Source of the DNA: DASSFG01 sp035550375
GTDB taxonomy: Bacteria > Planctomycetota > Planctomycetia > Pirellulales > JAICIG01
DNA: 64,000 bases
Direction of reading: 5' to 3'
Assembly (NCBI GenBank): GCA_035550375.1
Contig: DASZPH010000052.1
Location: forward strand, 115,960 to 179,959
Below are positions 50,891-60,210 of the stretch, in pieces. The notes under the pieces are model-generated. The model saw only the letters and a list, made by a program, of their open reading frames with translations. It did no database searches and was not told where the DNA came from. The translations under genes were made by a program, and so were the position numbers. Positions within the stretch are counted from its first letter, which is position 1. Each line of letters begins with the position of its first letter.

Positions 50891-52198
50891 TCACTTCTTT
50901 TCAATCGCGTAGAGGTGTTTTTTGCCGCGCAAATAGATCCGCCCGCCCGCAATCGCCGGCGAGGCGGTCGTCTCGTCGTCGAGCCTGTTCTCCGCCAGTT
51001 TTTCGAAACGGTCGCTGGCCGCAATCACGGTCGTCACGCCTTGCATGTTGAGAAAATAAATCCGCCCCTCGGCGGCCACCGGAGACGCCTTGTAGCCGCC
51101 CGGCAGCCTCTTCTTCCACTTCATGTGCCCGCCGGCGGCCTCGTAGCATTTGGCGATGCCGTCGTCCGTCACCGTGAACAGGAATCCCCGCCAGAACACC
51201 GGGCAGCACGTGTCGGGCGTGGCCTCTGTCTGCTTCCAGGCCACGTCGCGGCGGGTGAGCTTGCCGTGCACCCCCAGCCTGATCGCCAGAAGGTCTTTGC
51301 GCATGCCTTGCGTGGCGAAAACCATGTCTTCGCCCACGGTTGGCCCGGTAATCGTTCGGCCGCCGGCGACGCCCGGCAAGTACCAAACCTGTTCGCCCGT
51401 GACGGGATTGTAAGCGTCGAGCTGATTCGCGCCCATCACAATAAGTTGCCAGCCCTGCGCCGACTTGTAGAGCACGGGCGTCGTGTAAGCGTCGCACTCT
51501 TCGGCTTCGGCCCCGGTCATCCTGCGAGATTTCCACCGCAGCTCGCCGGTGCGCTTGTCGTGCGCCACCAGATAGCTTTCGGCTTCGTCTTTTCCGACGC
51601 CCGCCAGCGAATCTTGCATGCAAACGGAAACGACCAGGTCGTCGTACAACACGGGGCTGTTGGCGTGTCCCCACCAGACGCTATACGCGCCATGCTCCTG
51701 CTGAAGATTGTGCCGCCAGAGCTGCTCGCCCGCAAAATCGTAGGCGGCCAGTTCGCCGTCGCCGAAGTGTACGACCACCACTTCGCCGTCGGTGACCGGC
51801 GAGGGGCTGGCGTTGTTGTGCAGTTCGTGAAACTTTTGGGTGCTGCGGGACGGGCCGGAGCGCGGCGTTTCGGCCTTCCCCACTTCGCGACTCCAGATCG
51901 TCTGACCGCTTTTGCGGTCGAGTTTCAGCACCAGGAGCTTGTCGTCATCCTGCGTGGTGACGAAGAGGTCGTCGTCCCAGATGGCGGGCGTGCTCGTGCC
52001 CCAGCCGGGCAGATCGACTTTCCAGGCGAGGCCGTAATTGTCGCTCCAGCTCAGAGGCAGTCCCTGTTCTTCGCTGGTACTGTTGCCCTGCGGCCCGCGC
52101 CACTGCGGCCAGTTGTCGGCGCTGGCCACGACGGGCACGGCCATGACGGCCACCGCGGCGGTTGCCAGGAGGCGGAGGTGAGAGTCTCGTCGTATCAA
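50891..52198 (-). CDS. Exported PQQ-like beta-propeller protein
   Basis: 435 residues, starting best at a TTG at 52198 preceded by GGAG seven bases upstream. This gives the signal peptide RDSHLRLLATAAVAVMAVPVVASA. Upstream in-frame ATG codons would overlap the divergent gene. The mature protein begins NWPQWRGPQGNS, the characteristic start of planctomycete PQQ-binding-like propellers. It has several W-motif blades (TPAIWDDDLFVTTQ, VLKLDRKSGQTIWSREVG, HANSPVLYDDLVVS). The family is extracytoplasmic and mostly noncatalytic. It forms an operon with the site-2 protease. Confidence 0.85.
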   Translation of the reverse strand: MIRRDSHLRLLATAAVAVMAVPVVASADNWPQWRGPQGNSTSEEQGLPLSWSDNYGLAWKVDLPGWGTSTPAIWDDDLFVTTQDDDKLLVLKLDRKSGQTIWSREVGKAETPRSGPSRSTQKFHELHNNASPSPVTDGEVVVVHFGDGELAAYDFAGEQLWRHNLQQEHGAYSVWWGHANSPVLYDDLVVSVCMQDSLAGVGKDEAESYLVAHDKRTGELRWKSRRMTGAEAEECDAYTTPVLYKSAQGWQLIVMGANQLDAYNPVTGEQVWYLPGVAGGRTITGPTVGEDMVFATQGMRKDLLAIRLGVHGKLTRRDVAWKQTEATPDTCCPVFWRGFLFTVTDDGIAKCYEAAGGHMKWKKRLPGGYKASPVAAEGRIYFLNMQGVTTVIAASDRFEKLAENRLDDETTASPAIAGGRIYLRGKKHLYAIEKK

Positions 52199-52313
52199 GC
52201 GGTTTCTCCGACCGAGGGCGTCTCGATCAGGATAACGTGAGGCCGAGCGGCTCGCCAGGATGGGCACGTCGGCGGCGGGGCACACCGCGGCCGTTTGACG
52301 TATGATGCACCCT

Positions 52314-54074
52314 ATGAGCAAGAAGGACCGAATGTCAACCGATTCGGCCGCGTCGGCCGCCCCGCGCCGCACCACCCGGTGGCTCGCGGCCGGCCTCGCG
52401 TTGGCCACGATCGTGGCCTACCAGGGCGTTTTTGACTGCGCCTTCGTCAACTTCGACGACGACCATTACGTCTATCAGAACCGGGTCATCCAGGGCGGGC
52501 TCTCCTGGTCTTTTTTGAAGTGGGCCTTCACGACGATTGAATTTTACAACTGGCACCCGCTGACCTGGATTTCGCTGGAGCTGGACTACGAACTATTCGG
52601 CCTGAACCCCAAGGGCTACCACGCCACGAGCCTGGCCCTGCACGTCGTCAACAGCATTCTTCTGCTGAGCATGCTGGCGAGAATCACGGGCAACGTCTTC
52701 CGCAGCGCGTGCGTGGCGGGCTTTTTTGCCCTGCATCCGCTGCACGTCGAATCGGTGGCCTGGATCTCGGAGCGCAAAGACGTGCTGAGCGCTTTTTTCT
52801 GGCTGGCGACGATGGCCCTGTACGCGCACTACTGCTCGCGCCCCGGCTGGCTGCGCTACGCCGCAACGCTCGCCGCGTTTGCCCTTGGGCTGATGGCGAA
52901 GCCGATGCTGGTCACGCTGCCATTTGTTCTGCTCCTGGTCGACTACTGGCCCGTGAAGCGGATAGGCGGACTTGTTGCAGCGAACAAGAACCAGCCGAAG
53001 ACCGAACCGCAGGCGCAAGCTCCACGTTGCAGCCTGGCGTGGTCGCTGGTCGAGAAAATGCCGTTCTTGCTGCTCAGCGGCGGATCGTGCGTCATCACCT
53101 ACCTGGCGCAAGAATGGAGCGGCGGAATCCAGGAGGGCGGCCGATATGGGCTGGAAGCCCGCTTGCTGAACGTACCTTTGAACTACGCGGCCTATCTGCG
53201 TCGCACGTTCTGGCCCGCCAACCTGGCGGTGATCTACCCCTATCCACGAGAGTCGCCGCCGATCTGGCAGGTGGCGGCCGCGATGACCCTGCTTGTAGTC
53301 CTGACGCTCGTCGCCCTGAGTTTGCTGAAACGCCTGCCCTATTTGTTCGTCGGTTGGTTTTGGTTCCTGGGCACGCTCGTGCCGGTGATCGGCGTGGTGC
53401 AGGTCGGTTTGCAGGCGACGGCCGATCGATACACGTATATTCCGATGATCGGGCTGCTGCTGGCCGTTTGTTGGGGAGTCGGCGACCTTGCCGTTCGCAT
53501 GCGCTGGTCCCGCCCGCTGGTAACGGCCGTCGCCAGCCTGCTCTTGGCCGGGTGTGCCGCGGCTACGTCGCTGCAAGTCGGCTACTGGCGAGACGGGCTG
53601 GCACTCTGGAGCCGCGCCGTGCGCGTTTCGCCGCGCAGCCCCACGGCCCTCAGCCACCTGGCCGTGGCCCTGGCCGAGCGGGGGTCGACTGAAGAAGCTG
53701 AGCGATGCCTGCGCACCTGCCTGCTCATCGATCCCGACACGCGCGACGCCCACCTGAACCTGGGCTTCATCCTGCTTCAATCGGGCCGGAAGGAAGAGGC
53801 CATCGGCCACCTGCGAAGCGCTCTGGGAGACAAACCCGACCCCGAAAATCTCGGTTTGCTCGCCGAACTGGAAGGCGATTCAAACCGGGCGATCGCCTTG
53901 TATCGCCAGGCCATTGAGCAGAATCCGAATAACGCAGGAGCGCACGAATTGCTGGGCGCCGCCTTGCTCAAACAGGGGAACCAGGAAGAGGGCCAACAGC
54001 ACCTCGACGAGGCGGAACGCTTAAAGCCTCTCTGGCAATCATCCCAACCGGGGTCGTTCTTGCAAACACCGTGA
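52314..54074 (+). CDS. TMTC-like membrane protein with C-terminal TPRs
   Basis: 586 residues from the ATG at 52314; two ATGs 9 and 12 bases upstream are alternatives. About ten membrane segments follow a short polar N-terminus. The first loop VNFDDDHYVYQNRVI and NWHPLTWISLELDYELFG match the TMTC/DUF1736-like GT-C pattern, where the paired acidic residues are catalytic. SERKDVLSAFFWL and ADRYTYIPMIGLLLAV are standard for this group. The C-terminal 150 residues are TPRs (AHLNLGFILLQSGRKEEAIGHLR). It may O-mannosylate extracytoplasmic proteins. It is divergent from the propeller gene. Confidence 0.85.
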   Translation: MSKKDRMSTDSAASAAPRRTTRWLAAGLALATIVAYQGVFDCAFVNFDDDHYVYQNRVIQGGLSWSFLKWAFTTIEFYNWHPLTWISLELDYELFGLNPKGYHATSLALHVVNSILLLSMLARITGNVFRSACVAGFFALHPLHVESVAWISERKDVLSAFFWLATMALYAHYCSRPGWLRYAATLAAFALGLMAKPMLVTLPFVLLLVDYWPVKRIGGLVAANKNQPKTEPQAQAPRCSLAWSLVEKMPFLLLSGGSCVITYLAQEWSGGIQEGGRYGLEARLLNVPLNYAAYLRRTFWPANLAVIYPYPRESPPIWQVAAAMTLLVVLTLVALSLLKRLPYLFVGWFWFLGTLVPVIGVVQVGLQATADRYTYIPMIGLLLAVCWGVGDLAVRMRWSRPLVTAVASLLLAGCAAATSLQVGYWRDGLALWSRAVRVSPRSPTALSHLAVALAERGSTEEAERCLRTCLLIDPDTRDAHLNLGFILLQSGRKEEAIGHLRSALGDKPDPENLGLLAELEGDSNRAIALYRQAIEQNPNNAGAHELLGAALLKQGNQEEGQQHLDEAERLKPLWQSSQPGSFLQTP

Positions 54075-54104
54075 CGCTCGTGGTTGGTCGCGTCGGCCGC
54101 GTGG

Positions 54105-54422
54105 CTACGATCGATCGGCTTGCAAGACCTCGAGGATATCGAACAGCATCTGTTTGCCGTCCTGGGCCGTGTCGAGCACGGCCTTGAGCGTGCCGGCCTC
54201 CCAGCATTCCTCCAGGATTCGCATCAGGTCGGGTTTGGCGGGGCGGACGATTCGCCAGTCGCCGGCGAGTTGTGCCGTGTCGAGAAATTGCCGCGCGGCG
54301 TCGGCTGTGAGAAACAGGGCCAGGGCGTTTCCCCCTTCGGGAAGCGGCCACAAGGCGAAGTCCATCTTGCTGCCGTCGATCCGATAGGCCACAAACGGTT
54401 GGACTTCGTCGTCGGCGCTCAT
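54105..54422 (-). CDS. Small hypothetical protein
   Basis: 105 residues from the ATG at 54422, only 2 nt after the stop of the gene at 54425, so the two are coupled. The sequence is soluble and mixed (VQPFVAYRIDGSKMDFALWPLPEGG, ALFLTADAARQFLDTAQL, PDLMRILEECWEAG). No family is recognised. The frame is open further upstream but would overlap the coupled gene. A function with the neighbouring epimerase genes is not obvious. Confidence 0.65.
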   Translation of the reverse strand: MSADDEVQPFVAYRIDGSKMDFALWPLPEGGNALALFLTADAARQFLDTAQLAGDWRIVRPAKPDLMRILEECWEAGTLKAVLDTAQDGKQMLFDILEVLQADRS

Positions 54423-54424
54423 GG

Positions 54425-54643
54425 TTATTCCAGGTTGGCCTCGAATTCGAGCAGGCGGCGGTGGATTTCCCGCACGATGCTTCCCGACAGATCGTCGGCG
54501 TCGGCCTCGAACGAACCGACCAGCTCGACCACGACGCGCACCTCTCCGGGGTTGTCTCGCTGCGGGGTGATTTTCAGCCAGGCCGCGTGGGAGTGGATCT
54601 GCGCGGCTTCCCGTTGCACTTGTTGCCAAAGTTCGTCGTTCAT
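54425..54643 (-). CDS. Small hypothetical protein
   Basis: 72 residues from the ATG at 54643; an ATG 12 codons earlier lacks support. The sequence is acidic and helix/strand mixed (LWQQVQREAAQIHSHAAWLKI, VRVVVELVGSFEADADDLSG). No family is recognised. It is the first gene of a two-gene unit with the protein at 54105. Confidence 0.6.
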   Translation of the reverse strand: MNDELWQQVQREAAQIHSHAAWLKITPQRDNPGEVRVVVELVGSFEADADDLSGSIVREIHRRLLEFEANLE

Positions 54644-54707
54644 AGCTGCCAACCTATTCTGCCGCCGCGTGCCGTTCAAGCCTGAGCAAAGGGCCTCTAG
54701 CGCCGGG

Positions 54708-55694
54708 TCAGTCGCTCAGCGCTCGCTTCCACGCCACGACTTCTCGGATGACGTCGTCGAGCGAATAACGAGGCCGGTAGTCGATGGTCGCCTGCAGACG
54801 CGAGAGGTCGGGCACCCGACTGCGGACGTCCTCGAAGTCCGCGGAATAGGCTTCGGCGTAGCTCTGAAACTCGACCGTCAGCGCCGGGTTGACGATTGCG
54901 ATCACCCGCCGCGCCAGCTCCAAGATCGAGACGGGCTGATCGCTGCCGATGTTGAACACCCGGCCCAGGGCCGCCGGGGTTTGCATCAGCTCGTTCACCG
55001 CCCGCACCACGTCGGCCACGTGGCCGAAACAGCGCAACTGCTGCCCGTCGTCGTGAACGACCAGCGGCCGGCCCGCCAGCGCGGCGTCGACGAAGCGGGG
55101 CAGGACCATGCCGTAGTTCCCCGTCTGCCGCGGTCCCACCACGTTGAAGAAGCGGGCGATGACGACGGGCAGTTGATACTGCCGCCAGTACGCCAGGGCC
55201 AGGAACTCGTCGATCGCCTTGGAGACGCCATACGACCAGCGGGCCCGCGTCGTCGGGCCGAAAACCAGGTCGTCCTCCTCCGTCCAGCGAGGTTTGGGAT
55301 TCTTGCCGTAGACCTCGCTGGTGCTGGCGAGAAAGAGCTTGACGGCCCGGCCCGCTTCCTGCTGGCGGCGCATCTCGGCCAGCAGCAGCTCCGTGGGGTA
55401 AACGTTCGTCTCGATCGTGTGGATCGGGTTGCTGGCGATAAGCTGCACGCCGACGGCCGCCGCCAGGTGGTAGACCTCGTCGGCCTCGGCCACCAGCCGG
55501 CCCACCAGGGCGCGGTCGGTCACGCTGCCGCGGACGAAGGCGAAGCCTGGGTGACGCCGGACGGCCGCCAGATTGTCGGCGTCGCCGGTCGACTCGTCGT
55601 CGACGACCGTCACCTGGTCTCCGCGGGCGACGAGCGCTTCGGCCAGATGGCTGCCGATGAACCCGGCTCCGCCCGTGATAAGAACTCGCTTCAT
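54708..55694 (-). CDS. NAD-dependent epimerase/dehydratase (extended SDR)
   Basis: 328 residues. The Rossmann motif GGAGFIG (8-14), the TSEVYG strand (S126) and the Y155-x3-K159 pair (WSYGVSKAIDEF) are all present. RFFNVVGPRQTGNYGMVLPRFV and CFGHVADVVRAV are typical of UDP-glucuronate decarboxylase and UDP-glucose epimerase-like members that make nucleotide sugars for cell-surface polysaccharide. The exact sugar is uncertain. The start overlaps the end of the TerC gene by 4 nt (ATGA), so the two are co-translated. Confidence 0.9.
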   Translation of the reverse strand: MKRVLITGGAGFIGSHLAEALVARGDQVTVVDDESTGDADNLAAVRRHPGFAFVRGSVTDRALVGRLVAEADEVYHLAAAVGVQLIASNPIHTIETNVYPTELLLAEMRRQQEAGRAVKLFLASTSEVYGKNPKPRWTEEDDLVFGPTTRARWSYGVSKAIDEFLALAYWRQYQLPVVIARFFNVVGPRQTGNYGMVLPRFVDAALAGRPLVVHDDGQQLRCFGHVADVVRAVNELMQTPAALGRVFNIGSDQPVSILELARRVIAIVNPALTVEFQSYAEAYSADFEDVRSRVPDLSRLQATIDYRPRYSLDDVIREVVAWKRALSD

Positions 55695-56770
55695 TCGTTA
55701 TCAGCAGGGCCGTGTGTCGCGGCCTGGGAGGTGACGCCAATCGGGCCGTTACCCGCGGGGCCGGCCGCCTCTTCCGAGTCGCCGCCGGAGGCGGTTTCGT
55801 CGCGGCCTTCTTCCACTCGTTGCCCCTTACGTTCGTCGCGCTTGGCCGCAATCACGGAGGCCAGAATGGCGATGGCCAGAAAGGTCACCACCACCGCCAG
55901 CGACACCCAGTGCGGAATCTCTTCGCCGCCGAGGAATTTGTCTTTGATCAAATCGGCTAGGAGCATTTTGAGGCCGACGAAGACAAGAATGGCCGCCAGG
56001 CCGTAACGCAAATACCGAAAGAGGTCCATCGCGCCGGCCAGCAGAAAGTAAAGCGCCCGCAGACCGAGGATGGCAAAGATGTTCGAGGTGAAGACGATGA
56101 AAGTGTCGTTCGTGATGCCGAGAATCGCCGGGACGCTGTCGAGCGCAAAGGCCACGTCGACAAAGTCGATCACCAGCAGCACGAGAAACAACGGCGTGAT
56201 GCAAAGAAGCCCGCTCTCGCGGACAAAGAACCGGTCCCCGTGGCTCCCCTGACAAACACGGAACAGTTTTCGGGATACACGAATAACCAGGCTTTTCTCC
56301 GGATCGAACTCATCGTCGTGAGCCACAAGCTTGATGCCGGTGTAGATGAGAAACAGGCCCAGCACGTAGATGATCCAGCCGAATTTCGAGAGCAATGCCG
56401 TGCCGACCAGGATGAACGCCAGTCGCAGAACGACGGCGCCGATGATGCCCCAGAAGAGAACCCGGTACTGGTACTTCATCGGCACGCGGAAATAGGCGAA
56501 GATCACCGCGAACACAAAGACGTTGTCCATCGACAACGACCACTCGACCAGATACCCGGTCAAGAACTCGATCGCCTTCGCCTTTCCGGCGACGGCAAGG
56601 ATGTAGCCGTTAAAGGCTAGTGCCAGGCAGCACCAGATAACGGTGGAAATGGCGGCTTCGCGAATGGAGGTGTCGCGAGAGTGCCTGTGGAAGAGCCCCA
56701 GATCGGCGGCCAGGAGGAAGATCACCAGCCCCCCGAAGCCGAGCCAGTGCCAGAGTGTGAATTGGATCAA
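55691..56770 (-). CDS. TerC/Alx-family integral membrane protein
   Basis: 359 residues with about nine membrane segments. TerC signatures are clear: EWSLSMDNVFVFAVIFAYF, FDPEKSLVIRVSRKLFRV, VVIDFVDVAFALDSVPAI (as LLVIDFVDVAFALDSVPAILG) and FTSNIFAILGLRALYF. Asp residues in these segments are conserved and proposed to move Mn2+ or other metals. The acidic C-terminus is variable. It is operon-linked to the sugar epimerase by a 4-nt overlap. A Mn riboswitch upstream was not recognised. Confidence 0.92.
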   Translation of the reverse strand: MIQFTLWHWLGFGGLVIFLLAADLGLFHRHSRDTSIREAAISTVIWCCLALAFNGYILAVAGKAKAIEFLTGYLVEWSLSMDNVFVFAVIFAYFRVPMKYQYRVLFWGIIGAVVLRLAFILVGTALLSKFGWIIYVLGLFLIYTGIKLVAHDDEFDPEKSLVIRVSRKLFRVCQGSHGDRFFVRESGLLCITPLFLVLLVIDFVDVAFALDSVPAILGITNDTFIVFTSNIFAILGLRALYFLLAGAMDLFRYLRYGLAAILVFVGLKMLLADLIKDKFLGGEEIPHWVSLAVVVTFLAIAILASVIAAKRDERKGQRVEEGRDETASGGDSEEAAGPAGNGPIGVTSQAATHGPADNE

Positions 56771-56887
56771 CGGCTTGTCGCAAAAGGGTTGAAACCGGGC
56801 CAGACCGCAATCTCCGCCCCCGCGAGCATCATAGGAATTCGCGCGCCGCCGGGCAACCTCGCCCGCAACCGATTCAAGCGATGCCCG

Positions 56888-56951
56888 CGGAGGATGGCCT
56901 TCCCGGGCCGTCCTTTGTTGCGGCCGGACGGCCTGCGAAGGCCATCCTCCG
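56888..56951. repeat. Large nested inverted repeat after hisS
   Basis: A perfect 14-bp inverted repeat (56888-56901 with 56938-56951) encloses a second 8-bp one (56906-56913 with 56926-56933). The whole can fold as a hairpin of about 64 nt beginning 6 nt past the hisS stop on the minus strand. No T-run follows, so it may be an mRNA-stabilising or factor-dependent 3' end or a mobile palindromic repeat. Confidence 0.8.
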
Positions 56952-56956
56952 ACGAC

Positions 56957-58288
56957 TTACTTTAAGATCTTTGCGATCTCTCCCGGTAGGTCACCGGCCA
57001 ACGCAATCGTCACGCTTTCACCGCTCGACAGGTTTTTGATCTGGCAGTTTCCGGCCGCCAGCTCGTCTTCGCCGGCGATGACCGCCACCTTGAAACCGCG
57101 CCGGTCGGCGTATTTCAGTTGTTGGCCGAGCCGCTTCGCTTCGGGATAGAGCTCCACGCCGAGCCCCGCGGTGCGCAGCCGGGCCGCCAGACGCAGGTAA
57201 TCGTTGAGCCGCTCGGCCACAAAGTAGACGACAAACACCTCGGCGGGCGTCGAGCCCTTGGCCAGCATTCCCAGCTCTTCCATGGCGGCCAGCAACCGAT
57301 CGAGCCCCAGCGACGCCCCGATGCCGGGCAACTCCTGGCTGGTGTAGAGGCTGGCCAGGTTGTCATAGCGTCCGCCGGAACAGACGCTGCCGATGCCGGG
57401 AAGCTGATCGAGGAAGGTCTCAAAAATCGTGCCGGTGTAGTAATCGAGGCCGCGCGCAATCGAAACGTCGAGGCGAACCCGCTCGGGGGCTGCCCCGCCG
57501 GCCTCGACGGCCGCAAGCAGTTCGGCCAGTCGGCCGACACCTTCCTGACCGATCTCACTTCCCGCGACCAGCGGTTCAAGTTGCCGCAGCACGTCGTCGT
57601 TGGAACCGGTCAGCTCCGAGAGACGGAGCACGTCGGCGGCTTGCGTGGCGGTTGCTCCAGCCACCCGCTGCATCTCTTCGGCCACGGCTTCGCGGCCAAC
57701 CTTGCCGAGCTTGTCGAGCGCCCGCAGGATGGCGGCCGACTTGTCTGCCAGGCCCAGTCGCTGCAACAGGCCGTTGAGCACCATCCGGTTGTTGACGCGG
57801 ATGGTGAACCCTTCAAACCCGATGGCCCGCATCAGGTCGTGAATCACCAGCGTCGTCTCGATGTCGGCCGCGGCCGATCGCGTGCCGATGGTGTCGAAAT
57901 CGCACTGCATGAACTCGCGGTAGCGTCCACGCTGGGTGTTCTCGCCCCGCCAGACGGTGGCGATGTGATAGCGCTTGAAAGGCGTGCCCAGTTCGCCGAT
58001 GTGTTGGGCGGCGAAGCGGGCCAGCGGCACCGTCAGGTCGAATCGCAAGCCGACCCACCGGCCGCCGTGGTCCTCAAAACGGTAGAGCTGCTTGTCGGTT
58101 TCTTCTCCCCCCTTGCCCGTGAGGATTTCCAGGTATTCCAGGGCCGGCGTGTCGATCGGGCTGAAGCCGTAGGAGCGATAGACGCGCCGCGCGGTATCGA
58201 CCAGCCGCTCGCGGGCCATCATGGCTTCGGGCAGGTAGTCGCGGAATCCTTTGAGGGTGCGCGGCTCGATGCGGTCTGGTTTGCTCAC
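56957..58288 (-). CDS. hisS: Histidyl-tRNA synthetase
   Basis: 443 residues. Class II motifs are present: the motif 1 region after GFRDYLPEAM, motif 2 (KRYHIATVWRGENTQRGRYREFMQCDFD) and motif 3 (GASLGLDRLLAAM). The histidine-binding LDVSIARGLDYYTG and GRYDNLASLY are diagnostic. The anticodon-binding domain ends the protein (VAVIAGEDELAAGNCQIKNLSSGE). It charges tRNA-His. Its start overlaps the upstream YkgJ-like gene by 4 nt, so the two form one translational unit. Confidence 0.97.
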   Translation of the reverse strand: MSKPDRIEPRTLKGFRDYLPEAMMARERLVDTARRVYRSYGFSPIDTPALEYLEILTGKGGEETDKQLYRFEDHGGRWVGLRFDLTVPLARFAAQHIGELGTPFKRYHIATVWRGENTQRGRYREFMQCDFDTIGTRSAAADIETTLVIHDLMRAIGFEGFTIRVNNRMVLNGLLQRLGLADKSAAILRALDKLGKVGREAVAEEMQRVAGATATQAADVLRLSELTGSNDDVLRQLEPLVAGSEIGQEGVGRLAELLAAVEAGGAAPERVRLDVSIARGLDYYTGTIFETFLDQLPGIGSVCSGGRYDNLASLYTSQELPGIGASLGLDRLLAAMEELGMLAKGSTPAEVFVVYFVAERLNDYLRLAARLRTAGLGVELYPEAKRLGQQLKYADRRGFKVAVIAGEDELAAGNCQIKNLSSGESVTIALAGDLPGEIAKILK

Positions 58289-58728
58289 AGCGAAATCACG
58301 TTCAACAAGGGTGGACGGCGGCTGCGGAACTCTTGCCGGCTGCGCGGCGGCAGCACGGCCTCGACATACTCTTCGATCTGCTCCGGAGTTTCAAAATAGC
58401 GGTCGTAGACGTAGTCGTCTTCGTATTCGCAGCTCGCGGTCGAATACTCCCGGCAAATGTTCGGCCGCGTTTCGTAGATGCCGCAGCGGTTGTCGTCTTG
58501 CAGATGTTTGCAGGGGGTGTGGACGAGCAGATACCATTGCTCCCCCTCCACGAACACCGTGGCCGCATCGTGCAGCAGATACCAGCGGATGTAGTCAAAA
58601 TCCTTGTGCCGGGTGGGGGTGTCGATCGGCAGCGCGAAGTATTTGCAGCACTTGGCCGAGCAGTAATTGCACAGACAATCGCCCGGCTGGACTTGTTCGC
58701 GGCGAATTTTGGGTCGGCGCAAAGGCAT
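58285..58728 (-). CDS. YkgJ-family cysteine cluster protein
   Basis: 147 residues. The N-terminal C18, C20, C23, C27, C28 cluster (CLCNYCSAKCCKYF) and the later PCKHLQ, CGIYETRPNICREY and a further Cys match the YkgJ/zinc-iron-chelating family, proposed to bind a metal or iron-sulfur centre. Function in this family is not established. The 4-nt overlap with hisS is a common coupling but its meaning here is unknown. Confidence 0.9.
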   Translation of the reverse strand: MPLRRPKIRREQVQPGDCLCNYCSAKCCKYFALPIDTPTRHKDFDYIRWYLLHDAATVFVEGEQWYLLVHTPCKHLQDDNRCGIYETRPNICREYSTASCEYEDDYVYDRYFETPEQIEEYVEAVLPPRSRQEFRSRRPPLLNVISL

Positions 58729-58770
58729 CTTAGTATTCGAGTGCGAGTTCTTCGTAGGTAAGACGAACTT

Positions 58771-58801
58771 GTAGGGTGAGACGAGCTACGCGAGTCCCAC
58801 C
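58771..58801. repeat. GTAGGGTGAGAC repeat, copy 2
   Basis: GTAGGGTGAGACGAGC followed by GAGTCCCACC shares its first half and spacing with the element at 44220. The ends are near-complementary (GGTGAGAC with GTCCCACC). It lies in the 113-bp gap upstream of the YkgJ-like gene on the minus strand. Confidence 0.75.
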
Positions 58802-58841
58802 GAATTCTATTCCCGCAGCGCTTCGTCTAGCGGCAGGTTGA

Positions 58842-59921
58842 TCAATCGGTCAGTCCGGCCAGTTCGCACAGCGCCGCGGCCATCACGGGCTGGGGGCAAC
58901 TCCATACCAGAAAGAACAAGGCCTCCCGGCACCAGCGGCCCGTCGGATGGCCTAAGACATAACCTGTTCCCTTCGCCGCCGTCAATGCGCCCTGCGTGGC
59001 TCGCGACACCAGGCTGTTGGCACGAGCGCGAAGTTCGTCGGGCGAACACCCCTCGCCGCCGCCGGCCAACGTCATGAGCTCCGACTCGAGTGCGTCACGT
59101 TCATCGCGAAGGCTGGCGGCCGCCGAAAGAAGCTCTTCCCGCCGGGCCGCCTCCCGATCGAGATAATCGACGGCGGCCGTCGCCAGGCCCAGAGCCAGGG
59201 CCGAGGTTTGCAGTCCGCCGGTGCCGGCCCCGCCGGAGAGGACGTTTTCGGCCGGGCCGGCCAGCAGCCAGCGGCGATCGAGCGACACTTCGCGGCATTG
59301 GGCCCCGCCGGTGAGCGTGGCCGTGAGCCCCACCAGCCGAGCCGGCGGGTTCGCCGAGAAACCGGGCAGGCCCGTCGGCAGGACGGCCAGGATCTGCCGG
59401 CCGTCCTCACACGTGGCGCCCGTCACGATATAGTCGGCCCGCACGGCTCCGCTGACCCAGGGGATGGAGCCGTCGAGAACATAACCATCCGCCGTCTCGC
59501 GGGCCGCGAGCGTGGGACGGCTCAGATGTCGCCGGCTGGTGGTGAGGTGGGCGATGCCGACCGTGGCAAAAACCTCGCCCGCGGACAGCCTGGGAAGAAG
59601 CTCGTCGCGCAGGGCCTGATTCGGGCTGGCGACCAGCCGGCGGCACACGCCCAGCGGCTGCGTGAGCACGAACGTCGTGGTCAGGCAGGCCGAACTCAAC
59701 CGCATCAGCCCCCGCAGAATATCAAGATCGCCCCATCCCTCGCCCCCCCATTGCCGGCCGACGAACCAGCGGTTCACGCCGTATCGCCGGCACAGATCGA
59801 GCTGCTCGGCCGGCCAGTCCCCCGCCAGGTCGAGCGCGTCGGCCCGATCCGCCAGCTCGCGGCACAGCTCGCCGAGGGCCGCCTGATCTGGCGAGGTGAT
59901 GAGTTTCTCGGTGGGAAGCAT
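58842..59921 (-). CDS. Acyl-CoA dehydrogenase-like flavoprotein
   Basis: 359 residues. The acyl-CoA dehydrogenase fold is seen as the helical N-terminal domain (WGGEGWGDLDILRGLMRLS), the beta domain (FATVGIAHLT to YVLDGSIPWVSGAVRADYIVTGA) and a C-terminal helical domain (ALALGLATAAVDYLDREA, GTGYVLGHPTGRWCREALFFLVWSCPQPVM). Binding of FAD and CoA is expected, but the catalytic glutamate cannot be placed with confidence and the C-terminus is short for the family. The substrate is unknown; a role outside beta-oxidation is possible. Confidence 0.8.
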   Translation of the reverse strand: MLPTEKLITSPDQAALGELCRELADRADALDLAGDWPAEQLDLCRRYGVNRWFVGRQWGGEGWGDLDILRGLMRLSSACLTTTFVLTQPLGVCRRLVASPNQALRDELLPRLSAGEVFATVGIAHLTTSRRHLSRPTLAARETADGYVLDGSIPWVSGAVRADYIVTGATCEDGRQILAVLPTGLPGFSANPPARLVGLTATLTGGAQCREVSLDRRWLLAGPAENVLSGGAGTGGLQTSALALGLATAAVDYLDREAARREELLSAAASLRDERDALESELMTLAGGGEGCSPDELRARANSLVSRATQGALTAAKGTGYVLGHPTGRWCREALFFLVWSCPQPVMAAALCELAGLTD

Positions 59922-60210
59922 GGTTCACGTAACTTTATCGAGCCCATGACCGGCTGACAAACGGCGCGCGAGACCGGCGGGGTTTCGGCGTCTTTGTGGC
60001 CTCGGCTTTCGCCGGATGTCGCCGGAGGATTGCTTCTTACGCTGGGCGATATTCCTCGTGCTCTACGCGGACAATAGACCATCGCGAACGACGATCGGAC
60101 AACCGCCAGAAGCCGCTGCCGAGCCGTAAAGGTGTCAAAGCGTTTCCGGCCAGAGAATGGACGGACGCTACCGCGACACGGGCTGGACCAACGCCCGTTA
60201 GCCGACGGTT

